Assembly: GCF_014647755.1 (NCBI RefSeq) | Contig: NZ_BMPU01000001.1 | Location: 186,001-250,000 of the forward strand | DNA from: Porphyromonas pasteri | Lineage (GTDB): Bacteria; Bacteroidota; Bacteroidia; Bacteroidales; Porphyromonadaceae | Length of the DNA: 64,000 nt | Direction of reading: 5' to 3' | Shown: positions 46,694-55,648 of the stretch, one piece after another | Position numbering within the stretch: the stretch's first letter is position 1 | Layout: each line of letters opens with the position of its first letter | Position numbers and translations under genes: made by a program | The notes under the pieces: model-generated | Seen by the model: the letters and a program-made list of their open reading frames with translations, nothing else | Databases searched by the model: none | What the model was told of the DNA's origin: nothing

Positions 46694-46753
46694 AAAGGCT
46701 CGCCTCCTATCTCAGGTCACCGCATAGGTGCCTCAGATAGGGGGCGAGCCTTT
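46694..46753. terminator. long bidirectional terminator between uvrA and a TlpA-like gene
   Basis: Outer arms 46694-46712 and 46735-46753 pair over 19 bp with one G-T pair; an inner CACC/GGTG helix extends it. It starts with AAAGG and ends CCTTT, between convergent genes. Confidence 0.85.
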
Positions 46754-46769
46754 ATGTATATGTGATTAC

Positions 46770-47888
46770 TTAGAGCTTGCCGCCCATAGATCTCGCAAGC
46801 TTTTCGAGAGTATCCTCGGCATCCTCTCGGGGTACATTGGTATTGATGCAGTTCCCCTTGGGGTCGAAGAGAATTAGGCGAGGGATATACTTGACCCCGT
46901 CTACACGCTGATACTTATCGAGGAATACTTGAGGCCACAGGATAGCTTGGCGCTCCGCTTCGTTGCAGAGGGCAGTATAGTCATCGTTCATACCTACGCC
47001 TACGATCTGCAGTCCCTGCCGGCCGTAGGTGATGTAGTATGCTCGGAGCTCAGCCATCTCTTCTCTACAAGGAGGACACCATGAGGCCCAGAAGTGCACG
47101 AGGGTATAGTGCCCCTTGCCGAGGTAGTCACGGAGTGCGGTGGGCTGTCCCTTCATGTCCATTCCTCGTAGCATATAGATGGCTGGATCAAGGTCTGAGC
47201 CTGGAGGCGTGGCATTCTTCTGAATGCGCTGCAGATGTTCCTTGACTTCCTCATCTTGTGTAAGCCTCTTGGAGACCTGAGATACAAGATTCTTGGTCGA
47301 TTGAGTATCGTCGTCTATCGTGCGTAGTACGGCTCGGAGACAGAAGAGTCCTACGGCATCGTCGGGATGCTCCTTGAGCTGGGACGCATAGACGGCTGCC
47401 AGCGAGGCATCGTAGTCGGAGAGCAGGCTGTCGGCCAGCATGGCGAACTCCAGCTGGGAGATACTCTTGTCTCTGCTCAATGTACGCTCCTTCTCCTCTC
47501 GGCACTTAAGCAGCTCATTCTTCTTGTCCATCAGTTGGGCGAACTTATCATTGAGAGGAGTGCCTAAGGCCACCTCGCGCTCAAAGGATATCTTGAGTGC
47601 ACCTGGCTCGGGGAAGAGATAGACGCGACTGCCTGCATCGGTGCATAACTCATAGTAAGGCTCACTGGTCGGGAGGCGTAAGACCTTCTCGAAGCGACGT
47701 GCCTTGAGAGGTACGCTATCTACGACCACGCCATCAGAGACGCGTATGAGGCGCATCTGCTGGTCTTTATCGAACTCTGTGGCTTCTCCCGTGATCTTGA
47801 GTTCGATGATCTCGCTTTGCTGTGCAAGGAGATGCTGAGGAATGAATGTGAGTAGAAGAAGGGCGGAGTAGAGTAGTAGTCTTGTCAT
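46770..47888 (-). CDS. TlpA/ResA-like thiol-disulfide oxidoreductase with WCPPC
   Basis: 372 residues, exported (signal peptide about 1-22, LLAQ). The N-terminal DUF4369-like beta domain (about 28-110) precedes a helical linker and a thioredoxin domain (about 245-372) with active site WCPPC (270-274). It probably reduces or isomerises disulfides in the periplasm, as TlpA or ResA does. It is related to the next gene; both end in GGKL. Confidence 0.88.
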   Translation of the reverse strand: MTRLLLYSALLLLTFIPQHLLAQQSEIIELKITGEATEFDKDQQMRLIRVSDGVVVDSVPLKARRFEKVLRLPTSEPYYELCTDAGSRVYLFPEPGALKISFEREVALGTPLNDKFAQLMDKKNELLKCREEKERTLSRDKSISQLEFAMLADSLLSDYDASLAAVYASQLKEHPDDAVGLFCLRAVLRTIDDDTQSTKNLVSQVSKRLTQDEEVKEHLQRIQKNATPPGSDLDPAIYMLRGMDMKGQPTALRDYLGKGHYTLVHFWASWCPPCREEMAELRAYYITYGRQGLQIVGVGMNDDYTALCNEAERQAILWPQVFLDKYQRVDGVKYIPRLILFDPKGNCINTNVPREDAEDTLEKLARSMGGKL

Positions 47889-47949
47889 CGTATATCGGTA
47901 TCTAATGTGGTAGGTATGAGGTGTGCTTCATGCAGGGGTATATAGCAAA

Positions 47950-47989
47950 AGCCCCCAGCTACGTCTCCGAAGAGATATAGCTGGGGGCT
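47950..47989 (-). terminator. terminator of the second TlpA-like gene
   Basis: Stem AGCCCCCAGCTA with TAGCTGGGGGCT, inner pairs adding to it, followed on the minus strand by TTTGC. Confidence 0.8.
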
Positions 47990-48016
47990 TCTGCTTAGAG
48001 GTCTGGTGTCAAGCGC

Positions 48017-49180
48017 TTAGAGCTTGCCGCCATTATCCTGGAGTGCCTTGTCGAGGAGCTTATTGATCTCCTCACCACGGAGGTCACGAGCGACGATCTT
48101 ACCTGCGGGATCGAAGAGGATGATCTGAGGAATCCCTGCGATACCATAGAGCTCTGTAGCTTCGGTCTTATTGAAGATCTGAGGCCAAGTGATCTCAAGC
48201 TCCTTCATTGCCTTGAGGTGATCTTCCATCTCGTCCCATACGACCGTACCAAGGATGACGAGTCCCTTGTCGGTGTAAGCATCGCGTACCTTCTTCAGGT
48301 GACCGATCTCACGACGGCAGGGACCGCACCACGAAGCCCAGAAGTCAACGAGGACATAGTGACCCTTGCCCACGTAGTCGCTAAGGCGAACGGCCTTGTT
48401 AGCATCATCTACTCCCTCGAAGTCTACGAACTGTGCACCTGCCTGCGTAGCTTCTACACGGCGAAGACGTGCGACCATCTTCGTAATGCTTTCTTCTGCA
48501 CGGAGACGATCACCAGCCTGCTGCAGGAGTGCTTCTGCCTTAGCGACGTTCACGTCTTCCATCCCGAGGAGGGTCTGAAGAGCAATGAGACCGATAGCAT
48601 CGTTGGAGTGCTCCTTGAGGTCAGCTTCGGCGAGGGGCTTGATCTTGGCATAGAGCTCATCTGAAACCTTCTCTTGAGCTTCTTCCTTGGCCTTGTCGTC
48701 AAGGTTCTTGTCTGCGCGAATGCTTTTAAGTTTCGCTCTCGCCTCTTCGATTAACCCCTTTCGGTACTTGGATTTTTGAGTATGCTCATCATTCAGTGGG
48801 GTACCAGTAGCGCCACTCGCAGCGAGGTCAGCCTTGATAATCCCTTCTTCGGGGATAAAGGAGAGGTTATAAGATCTGGGGATGACCAGATGTACGATGA
48901 GACCGTCTTCGGCTACAGCACGCTCCAGCGTGAATCGGCCATTAGCGATCTGGACGCTATCCGAAGCACCCTGACCGCTGGGCTTGTAGAGGTAGACCCA
49001 CTGACCATTGGCATCTGCGGGAGCCATCCCATCGATGCGGTAGTTGCCAGCCTTAGGCTGTGTGATGACGACCTTAGTGACCTTTCCCTTAGCGGGGCGC
49101 TTACGCTGAGCGACAGCAGGTAGGGCGATAGTCGTAGCCAGGGCAAAGAGCCCGAGGCGTATCCATTGATTTGTCTTCAT
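48017..49180 (-). CDS. TlpA/ResA-like thiol-disulfide oxidoreductase with WCGPC
   Basis: 387 residues. Signal peptide (about 1-25, PAVAQ), DUF4369-like domain (about 45-125), helical linker and thioredoxin domain (about 255-387) with WCGPC (284-288). It is a paralogue of the protein at 46770, with the same domain order and ending, but a different dipeptide between the active-site cysteines, which usually changes redox potential. It is separately terminated, so the two may be regulated apart. Confidence 0.88.
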   Translation of the reverse strand: MKTNQWIRLGLFALATTIALPAVAQRKRPAKGKVTKVVITQPKAGNYRIDGMAPADANGQWVYLYKPSGQGASDSVQIANGRFTLERAVAEDGLIVHLVIPRSYNLSFIPEEGIIKADLAASGATGTPLNDEHTQKSKYRKGLIEEARAKLKSIRADKNLDDKAKEEAQEKVSDELYAKIKPLAEADLKEHSNDAIGLIALQTLLGMEDVNVAKAEALLQQAGDRLRAEESITKMVARLRRVEATQAGAQFVDFEGVDDANKAVRLSDYVGKGHYVLVDFWASWCGPCRREIGHLKKVRDAYTDKGLVILGTVVWDEMEDHLKAMKELEITWPQIFNKTEATELYGIAGIPQIILFDPAGKIVARDLRGEEINKLLDKALQDNGGKL

Positions 49181-49296
49181 ATACTTGAGAGTTGTCTTGT
49201 GTTAAAGGGAATGATTTTGCTCTTATCCTTAGGCTAAGATAGCGATAATCCTGCTATGTACGCAGGGTGCCTCCACAGGGATGTGTACTGATTTTG

Positions 49297-49746
49297 CTAT
49301 CGGCGGACCTTGACAATGAGCTTACTGATGGGACTTCCGTCCCCGATGAAGGGAGCATGACCATCCTCAGGGAAGAGGATGACGAAGTCTCCTGGGAGCA
49401 AGTCGACGTAGCTCGTCGGCTGATCATGGTAGAAGATGATGTCCTTCGACTCATCGTAGGGGGCACGGGGGCTAAGGCATTTAGCACGGGGGAGCCAGCC
49501 GATGCGCTCGCGGCCCTCAAGGAGGACCTGGATGTCGATGTAGGATTCGTGCGCTTCGATCGGCTGCTCATCTTGGGGATTGGATGGAGCGTCTATTCGG
49601 TTGATGAAGAGTTCTTCGCCTCGGAGCTCCAAGCGCTGGGGCTCCATAGCCCGTAGGTCGTGACTCTTGATGTAGTCAAAGACCTCCTTAAAGCGAGGAT
49701 GAAGGGACTCGTAGCGAGCGGACTCGTCGAGGGTACTGTGGATCAT
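49297..49746 (-). CDS. YhcH/YjgK/YiaL family protein
   Basis: 149 residues of the DUF386 cupin-like family. Conserved metal-site segments are EAHESYIDIQ near residue 64 and FPEDGHAP near 125. E. coli relatives (NanQ/YhcH) act as sugar anomerases in sialic-acid use; no sialic-acid genes are seen here, so the substrate is uncertain. The -7 element TACCTTTG is at 49833-49840. Confidence 0.85.
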   Translation of the reverse strand: MIHSTLDESARYESLHPRFKEVFDYIKSHDLRAMEPQRLELRGEELFINRIDAPSNPQDEQPIEAHESYIDIQVLLEGRERIGWLPRAKCLSPRAPYDESKDIIFYHDQPTSYVDLLPGDFVILFPEDGHAPFIGDGSPISKLIVKVRR

Positions 49747-49832
49747 AGGGTGATTAATAATGTATGTGTTGTTGCTTGGCGTGTGGTCTTATCCCGCGTG
49801 GGGAGTGGGAGCTCGCGTCATCAAGCTCATAG

Positions 49833-49840
49833 CAAAGGTA
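49833..49840 (-). promoter_or_regulatory. -7 element of the YhcH-like gene
   Basis: TACCTTTG on the minus strand, 87 bases before the start codon. The rest of 49841-49977 shows nothing recognisable. Confidence 0.5.
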
Positions 49841-49977
49841 GAAACTTCCCGTTACTTCATCAAGCGCCGTTTGTGTCAGATTTTTGGGAAGTCTACCTCC
49901 TATTTATCGTACAGAAGGCTCGTAGAAGGCCGGGTGTGATTCCCTCCGAAAGGGCGGAAGATAGGAGTGCTGGACAG

Positions 49978-50099
49978 AACGTATACCCTTGCTGAGTGCA
50001 ACGTATACCTATCGCGGGCAAAACGTATACGTTTCGAGCGTGAAACGTATACGTCTTGGGTATGAAACGTATACGTTTTGATCAGGGAACGTATACGTC
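49978..50099. repeat. 22-bp-period palindrome array 6 (AACGTATACGTT, 6 units)
   Basis: Units start at 49978, 50000, 50022, 50044, 50066 and 50088, exactly 22 bp apart with 10-bp spacers. The full core is AACGTATACGTT (units 3 and 5); units 4 and 6 end in GTC; units 1 and 2 are degenerate on the right. Spacers are unrelated to each other. It lies between the terminator of the long cysS-led operon and the YhcH promoter. Confidence 0.92.
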
Positions 50100-50189
50100 C
50101 TCTTGCTGCAGGCCTTTCGCTTCGTAACTACATGGTACTTTGAAGGCATAGGGACATTGCCCAAGAGTCTTCGCCAGCCACTACATAAC

Positions 50190-50234
50190 GAAGCCACCCG
50201 ACGTGATACTATCGGCATCGCGTCGGGTGGCTTC
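50190..50234 (-). terminator. terminator of the cysS-led gene run
   Basis: Perfect 14-bp stem GAAGCCACCCGACG (50190-50203) with CGTCGGGTGGCTTC, 17-base loop, just after the outer-membrane-protein stop. Confidence 0.8.
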
Positions 50235-50248
50235 ATCTTGGGGGGAGG

Positions 50249-51709
50249 CTAATAGCGCTCGCTGGCGCTGGCTGAGAGGCAGAGGACGGGTAGGCTGATG
50301 CGGAAGGCGACGTGTGGTCGAGTCTTCTGCCAGTCATACCCAGCGAAGAGACCAAAGCGTGCTATGTCGCCCCAGCCGATGGAGTAGCCGACCTCGCTGA
50401 AAGCACGACCATCTCCGGTGAGGAGGTTGCGGGCGTGGAGCGCATCGTCCATACGGAAGAAGCCCCCGAAGCCCTTCGTGCGTGAGAGTAGGAAGCGATT
50501 CGAATAGAAGTTGACTTCCTGCGTCGTCCAGCTCTTGCCCCCAGTGAAGAAGGGGGGCAGGGTTGCCCAGTTGTCCTTGAAAGGCGTGCGGTCAATGACA
50601 GGAGCCAGGGCGAAGTACTTCTCATCGCTTGGGGAGAGATACTCCCGAGAGAGGTACGTACCCGCATTGATCTTCAGGTCGATCTTATTGTCCTCGTTCA
50701 ATGGGATCGTGCCACGGACGAAGGCTTCGAGCTGCTGGAAGCGGCTGTAAGGGACGGCCGAAGCGGACTGCGTGCTCCCATTTGGGTCGAAGGCCTGCTT
50801 ATAGATGACCCCCAGCTCACGGCGATGGCCGATGGGAATGGGTATGCCCGACTCGCTACGATTGAGGAAGGAGGGGGCCCAAAGCACTTGTCCCGAAGCG
50901 AGCAGGGCGCGATGGTGCTCCAAGGGGATACCTACCTGAGGCTTGCGATCCTCGAAGAGTAGGGAGGTCGAGAGGTCGAGGCTTTCGGTGAGTTGGATGC
51001 GATTGCGTAGCTGGAGATAGTCCTTGACAAACGATGCGACGGGGCTATTTGCCGCAGGGAGTGCTCCGTAGTATCCGCGGTAGATCTCCTCGGGAGTGAG
51101 GTGGAAGGTCTCTCGTGAGGTGTGCCCTCCAGAGAGTACCGTGAGCCCGTTGAGCTGAGGCGCATAGTAGAGGAGTAGGTTATGCTCGTGATACCAGTTG
51201 CGACTCTTGAGCGCATAGTTGATAGAGGAGCGCAGACGGATTGATCGACCTTCTCCCAGCTTGCGAGCTACGAGGATGCCATAGCCAAACCACTGGCCGT
51301 CGATGGAGTTCTTGGCCGTCAGGAGGTCAATGACCCCATCGATGCCAATGCGCCACTCGAAGTCAAAGTCTTTCCCGGCCCCGATCTCAATGAGCGTCTT
51401 GAGGGGCCCGCCTGTACTGCTTGAGGACTTTTGATTGCGCGCCATACTCGCTGCGACGGCATGGAGGAACTGATAGCCACGATTCTGATTGTAGGGGGCT
51501 ACAGGCTCGTAGCGGAAGAAGCGGTCTATCATCGGGATGCCATACTTCGGGCGAGCCTCGTTGGCACGAACAAGCTCTCGACGGAGTCCGTCAAGGGAGT
51601 CCAGACGCAAGCTATCCTGAGGAGTGAGTCCCGTCTGAGCTCTTAGAGGAGCCAGCGCGATGAGACTCAGAGCAAGAGCACCAAGCCAAGTGCAGTGTCG
51701 GTGGGGCAT
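50249..51709 (-). CDS. putative outer-membrane beta-barrel protein
   Basis: 486 residues from the ATG preceding a clear signal peptide (MPHRHCTWLGALALSLIALAP, ending LRAQ). The mature part is rich in alternating aromatic and polar strands, ending in a barrel-like C-terminus. It resembles the barrel portion of DUF5686-type proteins, but I am not certain of the family. An ATG at 51853 lies inside the upstream gene. It is the last gene of a seven-gene same-strand run. Confidence 0.65.
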   Translation of the reverse strand: MPHRHCTWLGALALSLIALAPLRAQTGLTPQDSLRLDSLDGLRRELVRANEARPKYGIPMIDRFFRYEPVAPYNQNRGYQFLHAVAASMARNQKSSSSTGGPLKTLIEIGAGKDFDFEWRIGIDGVIDLLTAKNSIDGQWFGYGILVARKLGEGRSIRLRSSINYALKSRNWYHEHNLLLYYAPQLNGLTVLSGGHTSRETFHLTPEEIYRGYYGALPAANSPVASFVKDYLQLRNRIQLTESLDLSTSLLFEDRKPQVGIPLEHHRALLASGQVLWAPSFLNRSESGIPIPIGHRRELGVIYKQAFDPNGSTQSASAVPYSRFQQLEAFVRGTIPLNEDNKIDLKINAGTYLSREYLSPSDEKYFALAPVIDRTPFKDNWATLPPFFTGGKSWTTQEVNFYSNRFLLSRTKGFGGFFRMDDALHARNLLTGDGRAFSEVGYSIGWGDIARFGLFAGYDWQKTRPHVAFRISLPVLCLSASASERY

Positions 51710-51725
51710 AGCGGGCGTATCGGGA

Positions 51726-52373
51726 TTATGCTTGGAGGAAGAGCTCACCGAAGAACTGTGGACGATGGAAGGCGGGCTGAGCTTCTTCGATAGGTGTCCA
51801 GCTGAGGAAGTGAGGATGTGGGGTCTTGTCACCGCACTTGTATAGGTTAGCACGCAGTGATGTGGGGAGCTTACCAGCTTCGTAGCTCATCGTCGTCCAG
51901 GGGATGGCGACGGTGACTTCCCATGCATGAGGACCCGTCAGCTCCAGCCCGTGCTCTCCGAGATGAGTAGCCCAGCGCTCGATGCTGGCGAACTCTTCTG
52001 CGCTTAGAAGTTCAGCTTCGGATGGGGACTGGTGGTGGGCTGCATAACATACTCCAGCAGCATTGAACTCAAAGTTAATATAGGCCTCGCCAGCTTCGCG
52101 CTGCATGAAGAACTCGACACAGCTGTCTTCGTGGACATAGTTCCCATCTCCAGGGGAGAGCGTGCGGAGGTCTTGACCATCGACAACGTAGGTGATGTAG
52201 AGCGCCTTGGCATCATAGCCAAGATAAGCAGCTACGAGTGGGCGGTGAGGGAAGTCTGCACGCCAGTTCAGCGTATCGATATAGAGCACTTCACCTTGCT
52301 CTCGCAGGATGGGAGTGAACTCAGATAGGGTATGTGCACCGCGCTCAATTCGGGGGATATAAGCTTGCTTCAT
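51726..52373 (-). CDS. carbohydrate-binding family 9-like protein
   Basis: 215 residues without an evident signal peptide. The DOMON/CBM9-like fold is suggested by AYLGYDAKALYITYVVDG near residue 48, EDSCVEFFMQ near 81, INFEFNAAG near 99, and the ending LSWTPIEEAQPAFHRPQFFGEL. Such proteins occur next to glycan or cell-surface genes; ligand unknown. It starts 42 bases after the LysE gene and ends 16 bases before the outer-membrane protein gene. Confidence 0.8.
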   Translation of the reverse strand: MKQAYIPRIERGAHTLSEFTPILREQGEVLYIDTLNWRADFPHRPLVAAYLGYDAKALYITYVVDGQDLRTLSPGDGNYVHEDSCVEFFMQREAGEAYINFEFNAAGVCYAAHHQSPSEAELLSAEEFASIERWATHLGEHGLELTGPHAWEVTVAIPWTTMSYEAGKLPTSLRANLYKCGDKTPHPHFLSWTPIEEAQPAFHRPQFFGELFLQA

Positions 52374-52415
52374 AAGTTTTGTACAAGGATAAAAAGAGGG
52401 AGGGCTACGCAGGGG

Positions 52416-53072
52416 CTACTCAAAGAGTGAGGTGTAGATCCCTACGAGAGCTAAGATGATGAGTACGAGGGCTACGATACGATTGATCCACTCCAGGCTC
52501 TTCATGCCAAAGCGGACAGAGAGCTTCTTGACGATATAGGTCAGGATGACCCACCAAAGGAGGCAACCGATACCGATGCCCGCCATAGCTACAAAGAGCT
52601 CGACGAATTGGAGCTTCACAGCTCGTACGAACTCGAGTCGTGCGTACAGTGGGAGGAAGAGGAGGATGATGAAGGGGTTGGAGAGCGTAAGGGCAAAGGC
52701 TCCAGATACCTTCTTTACACTGTAGGCAGACTTGAGGCGATGTGGGGGAGCGGGCGTGTCGTCTTCGCTCGTCGAGACGTGTCGTGTGAGGAGGATGATA
52801 CAGAAGCCTAAGATGAAGATACTCCCACCGAGCCTGAGTGAGCTGCTGTACTGATCAAGGAGATTCAGTACGATCCCTACGCCCCAGTAGGCGATAAGGC
52901 CATAGACTAAGTCACTGAGGGTCGCTCCGAGACCTACCAGCATCCCATCGCGACGTCTGCCACGTGTCGTCTCTCTCATGCAGAGGAGACCCGTCGGCCC
53001 CATGGGGGCAGACACTAAGAGACCGATAAGTATACCTTTTGCAAACGTAAGGAGTAGCTCTAAGAGAAGCAT
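52416..53072 (-). CDS. LysE family exporter
   Basis: 218 residues with about six membrane helices. The N-terminal FAKGILIGLLVSAPMGPTG is the LysE/RhtB signature region; a charged loop (about 100-115) separates the halves. Relatives export amino acids. It starts 12 bases after a MarR-type regulator, which may control it. Confidence 0.87.
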   Translation of the reverse strand: MLLLELLLTFAKGILIGLLVSAPMGPTGLLCMRETTRGRRRDGMLVGLGATLSDLVYGLIAYWGVGIVLNLLDQYSSSLRLGGSIFILGFCIILLTRHVSTSEDDTPAPPHRLKSAYSVKKVSGAFALTLSNPFIILLFLPLYARLEFVRAVKLQFVELFVAMAGIGIGCLLWWVILTYIVKKLSVRFGMKSLEWINRIVALVLIILALVGIYTSLFE

Positions 53073-53084
53073 AGGCAGATGATA

Positions 53085-53756
53085 CTAATGGGATGGGGCA
53101 CCAGTACGTAGTGTCCTTAGAAGCTCGGCAAGATCACTGTCGCTCTTGGCGGGGGGGAGTGTCGATAGAGCTCCGCAGAGATAATGGAGGAGGAAGTCCA
53201 GGGTAGCCTGTTGTTGCTCCTGTAAAGGCGCTGATAGGAGGAGGGCAGCTGTATGAAGCTGAGGGAATACCTTCATCAGTTCGGCTCGGCCCTGTGGGGT
53301 GATGGTGACGAGGACACTACGGCGGTCTCGCTCGTCAGGGCGCTCTTCAGCCATACCCTTAGCTACCAAGCGACGGATGATCTCAGCACCCGAGGTTTTC
53401 TCCATCGCATTGAGTGCATTCAGCTCGGTCTTGGTCTGGGACTTGCCACTCATGAGACTTGCCAAATAGGAGTATTCCTCTTCACTCTGTAGGAGGTCGG
53501 AGGCCATGAGTGCACGCTTGATGTAGCCCTTAGAGTAGCGATGTAGAAGGCTTAGATGACGGGCGATAGACACCTCGTGCTGCTGTCCCATGTTCGCTGG
53601 GCGGATCGCAGACGTGGGGCTTTCTTCCGTGCCCTCTTGCATACTCTGCACGAAGATGAGGAAGCTCTTCATGCTGAGCTCCTCATCATTGGGGAAGGAC
53701 TGCTCGAAAAGCTCGATGTAGTCCAGCAGTTCCGTTAGTAGTCGCTTACTCTTCAT
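53085..53756 (-). CDS. MarR family transcriptional regulator
   Basis: 223 residues from the ATG at 53756. Winged-helix region (about 115-195) with the wing ERPDERDRRSVLVTITPQGRAEL, typical of MarR proteins, and flanking dimerisation helices. The start codon overlaps the upstream gene by 11 bases, so translation is probably coupled. It is likely to sense a small molecule and regulate this operon or the adjacent exporter. Confidence 0.85.
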   Translation of the reverse strand: MKSKRLLTELLDYIELFEQSFPNDEELSMKSFLIFVQSMQEGTEESPTSAIRPANMGQQHEVSIARHLSLLHRYSKGYIKRALMASDLLQSEEEYSYLASLMSGKSQTKTELNALNAMEKTSGAEIIRRLVAKGMAEERPDERDRRSVLVTITPQGRAELMKVFPQLHTAALLLSAPLQEQQQATLDFLLHYLCGALSTLPPAKSDSDLAELLRTLRTGAPSH

Positions 53757-54660
53757 CACGGGCATGGAGGTAAGTAGCGATCTTGGGGATGGAAGTGTTG
53801 CGGAGAAGAACAGTCTTCTTCGCATCTAAGAGGTAAAGCGCACTACCGTGGCTTAGGTCATAGCGTCGCTGAGCTGTGATGAGCTGTGCAGAGTCGTAGC
53901 CCAGCGTCGCCCCAGACCAAAGACTTCTAAGAGCTGAGTCTGGGCGTGTCGCTCCCGTATAGACGACCAACGGGCGTAGGTTCTTCTCCAGCACGAGGCG
54001 ATAAAGAGCCTTGTGCCCGTGGAGTGCTTCTGCCCATTGCTGATTTCTCTTATCTGAGTCGACGGAGAGGACGAGTAGGGTATAGGGGGCACTGAAGTGT
54101 GATAGATGTCGGCTGACTGTACCCGTAGTGTCGCTCGTATGGTAGAGGAAGTCTTGGGCAGTGCGACCTATTGCATTGTGCTGAAGGCGCACTCGCTGGA
54201 GGTATGCTGCCACCTTTTGAGCTGAGTCTACCTTCATAGAGGACTCTTCCCACGACAAGACGAGGCTATAGAGCCCTTCACTGTAGTGAGGACTCTCGGG
54301 ATTGTATAGCTGCGAGCGGTAGGTGGAGAGGGCTGTTTGGAGAGCTTCGCCAGAGAGGAAGTTCAGAGAACGGGAGATACTACGGCGAGCAGTCCCGAGG
54401 GGTGCTCCGTGTAGGAGACCACAGAAGTCTTCTATTTGGCGTGTAATAAGTGCTTGCGAGGTGTCAGGCTGTGCCTCCATCTTGTCCCAGTAGTGGTCGA
54501 TGAGGTAGCCGAGACGCTCACGTGGGGAGGTGAGATGGTCGGGTAGGTAGACTTCGCCGAGGGATGAGGTCGCTACCTTTGGACGGCAAGCGCCCAAGGT
54601 CAAAGGTAGGAATACTACGATCCCATAGGTACGAATGTAGCTAACCCAGCCCTTACTCAT
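53746..54660 (-). CDS. lipoprotein with DUF5106-like and thioredoxin-like regions
   Basis: 304 residues. Lipobox LGAC (Cys25) after a hydrophobic segment, then a helical LGYLIDHYWDKME region typical of DUF5106 proteins, and a C-terminal thioredoxin-like fold (about 195-304) that lacks a CxxC motif. Probably a non-redox member of the thioredoxin superfamily anchored in the envelope. The start ATGAGTAA overlaps the glycosyltransferase stop by 8 bases; an ATG at 54894 lies inside that gene. Confidence 0.72.
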   Translation of the reverse strand: MSKGWVSYIRTYGIVVFLPLTLGACRPKVATSSLGEVYLPDHLTSPRERLGYLIDHYWDKMEAQPDTSQALITRQIEDFCGLLHGAPLGTARRSISRSLNFLSGEALQTALSTYRSQLYNPESPHYSEGLYSLVLSWEESSMKVDSAQKVAAYLQRVRLQHNAIGRTAQDFLYHTSDTTGTVSRHLSHFSAPYTLLVLSVDSDKRNQQWAEALHGHKALYRLVLEKNLRPLVVYTGATRPDSALRSLWSGATLGYDSAQLITAQRRYDLSHGSALYLLDAKKTVLLRNTSIPKIATYLHARDEE

Positions 54661-55642
54661 AGAAGTTATCCTTGAAGGCAATGAACTCCTTACTGCGAAG
54701 GATGTACTTCCCCCACCAAGCACGAAGGAATCCTGAGCCATAGCCCCATAGCTGGATGAAGCATGCGGGTACAGCGAGGAAGGCAACTTCGACTGATCGT
54801 CCTGCTCGATGATACGCATCGATAAAGAAGATGACGGCAAGAGCCAATAACCCCAGTCGACCAATCCAGAGGAAGAGGGCGATGACAGAGGCAATGGTGA
54901 AGAGGGCGGGTAGAAGGTGTACTAAGCGTGTACTCCCAGGATGGCGCGTCTCCAGGTGGATACGTGCGATACCCGAATTATGTACCTGCTTGAAGAACTT
55001 GCGGAAGTCCACTCTGCGCTTGTGGTACACGAAGGCTTCTTGGATGAGTGCCGTGCTATGCCCTCCCTCGATGAGGCGAAGGCTGAAGTCAATATCCTCA
55101 CCGAAGCGCATCGCTTCATTGAATCCTCCAAGCTGCAAGTAGACGGAGCGGCGACAACCGAGGTTGAAGCTACGTGGCTTGAACTTCTCCATACCGTCAG
55201 CGCTTCCACCACGGATTCCCCCAGTCGTTAGGGGAGAGGTCATCGCATAGTTGATAGCCTTCTGCACCGTGGTAAAGTCGTCCGATGCAGCATCAGGCCC
55301 GCCGAAGGCATCCACGGGATGTTTCTCCAGGTAGTCATCTATTGCAGTGAGATAGCCTGGGGGTAGGACGACATCCGAATCGAGGATAATAAGGTACTCG
55401 CCTGTGGCTTCACGAGCTCCGAGGTTACGGGCCCGTGAGGGACCTCCATTGGGTACAGCGATATAGCGTAGAGCTGGGACGCTCTCACGATAGTTCTCGA
55501 CGATGGCTTCCGAACTCACGGAGCTGCCGTCCTCGATAATGACTACCTCGAAGTCGAAGAGCTCCTGATGGGTCAGGCTCTCCAGTAGCTCCCGCACCTC
55601 ATCGGGGCGGTTATATACGGGGATGACGAAGCTATATCGCAT
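54653..55642 (-). CDS. glycosyltransferase family 2
   Basis: 329 residues. GT-A domain with FVIPVYNRPDEVRELLESL at the N-terminus, VIIEDGS near 35, SRARNLG near 69, metal-binding DSD (ILDSDVVL) near 88, and an acceptor-side GEDIDFSLRL near 190. The C-terminal third has about two to three hydrophobic segments, so it is membrane-attached. The sugar and acceptor are unknown. It starts 6 bases after cysS. Confidence 0.88.
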   Translation of the reverse strand: MRYSFVIPVYNRPDEVRELLESLTHQELFDFEVVIIEDGSSVSSEAIVENYRESVPALRYIAVPNGGPSRARNLGAREATGEYLIILDSDVVLPPGYLTAIDDYLEKHPVDAFGGPDAASDDFTTVQKAINYAMTSPLTTGGIRGGSADGMEKFKPRSFNLGCRRSVYLQLGGFNEAMRFGEDIDFSLRLIEGGHSTALIQEAFVYHKRRVDFRKFFKQVHNSGIARIHLETRHPGSTRLVHLLPALFTIASVIALFLWIGRLGLLALAVIFFIDAYHRAGRSVEVAFLAVPACFIQLWGYGSGFLRAWWGKYILRSKEFIAFKDNFYE

Positions 55643-55648
55643 AAGGGC

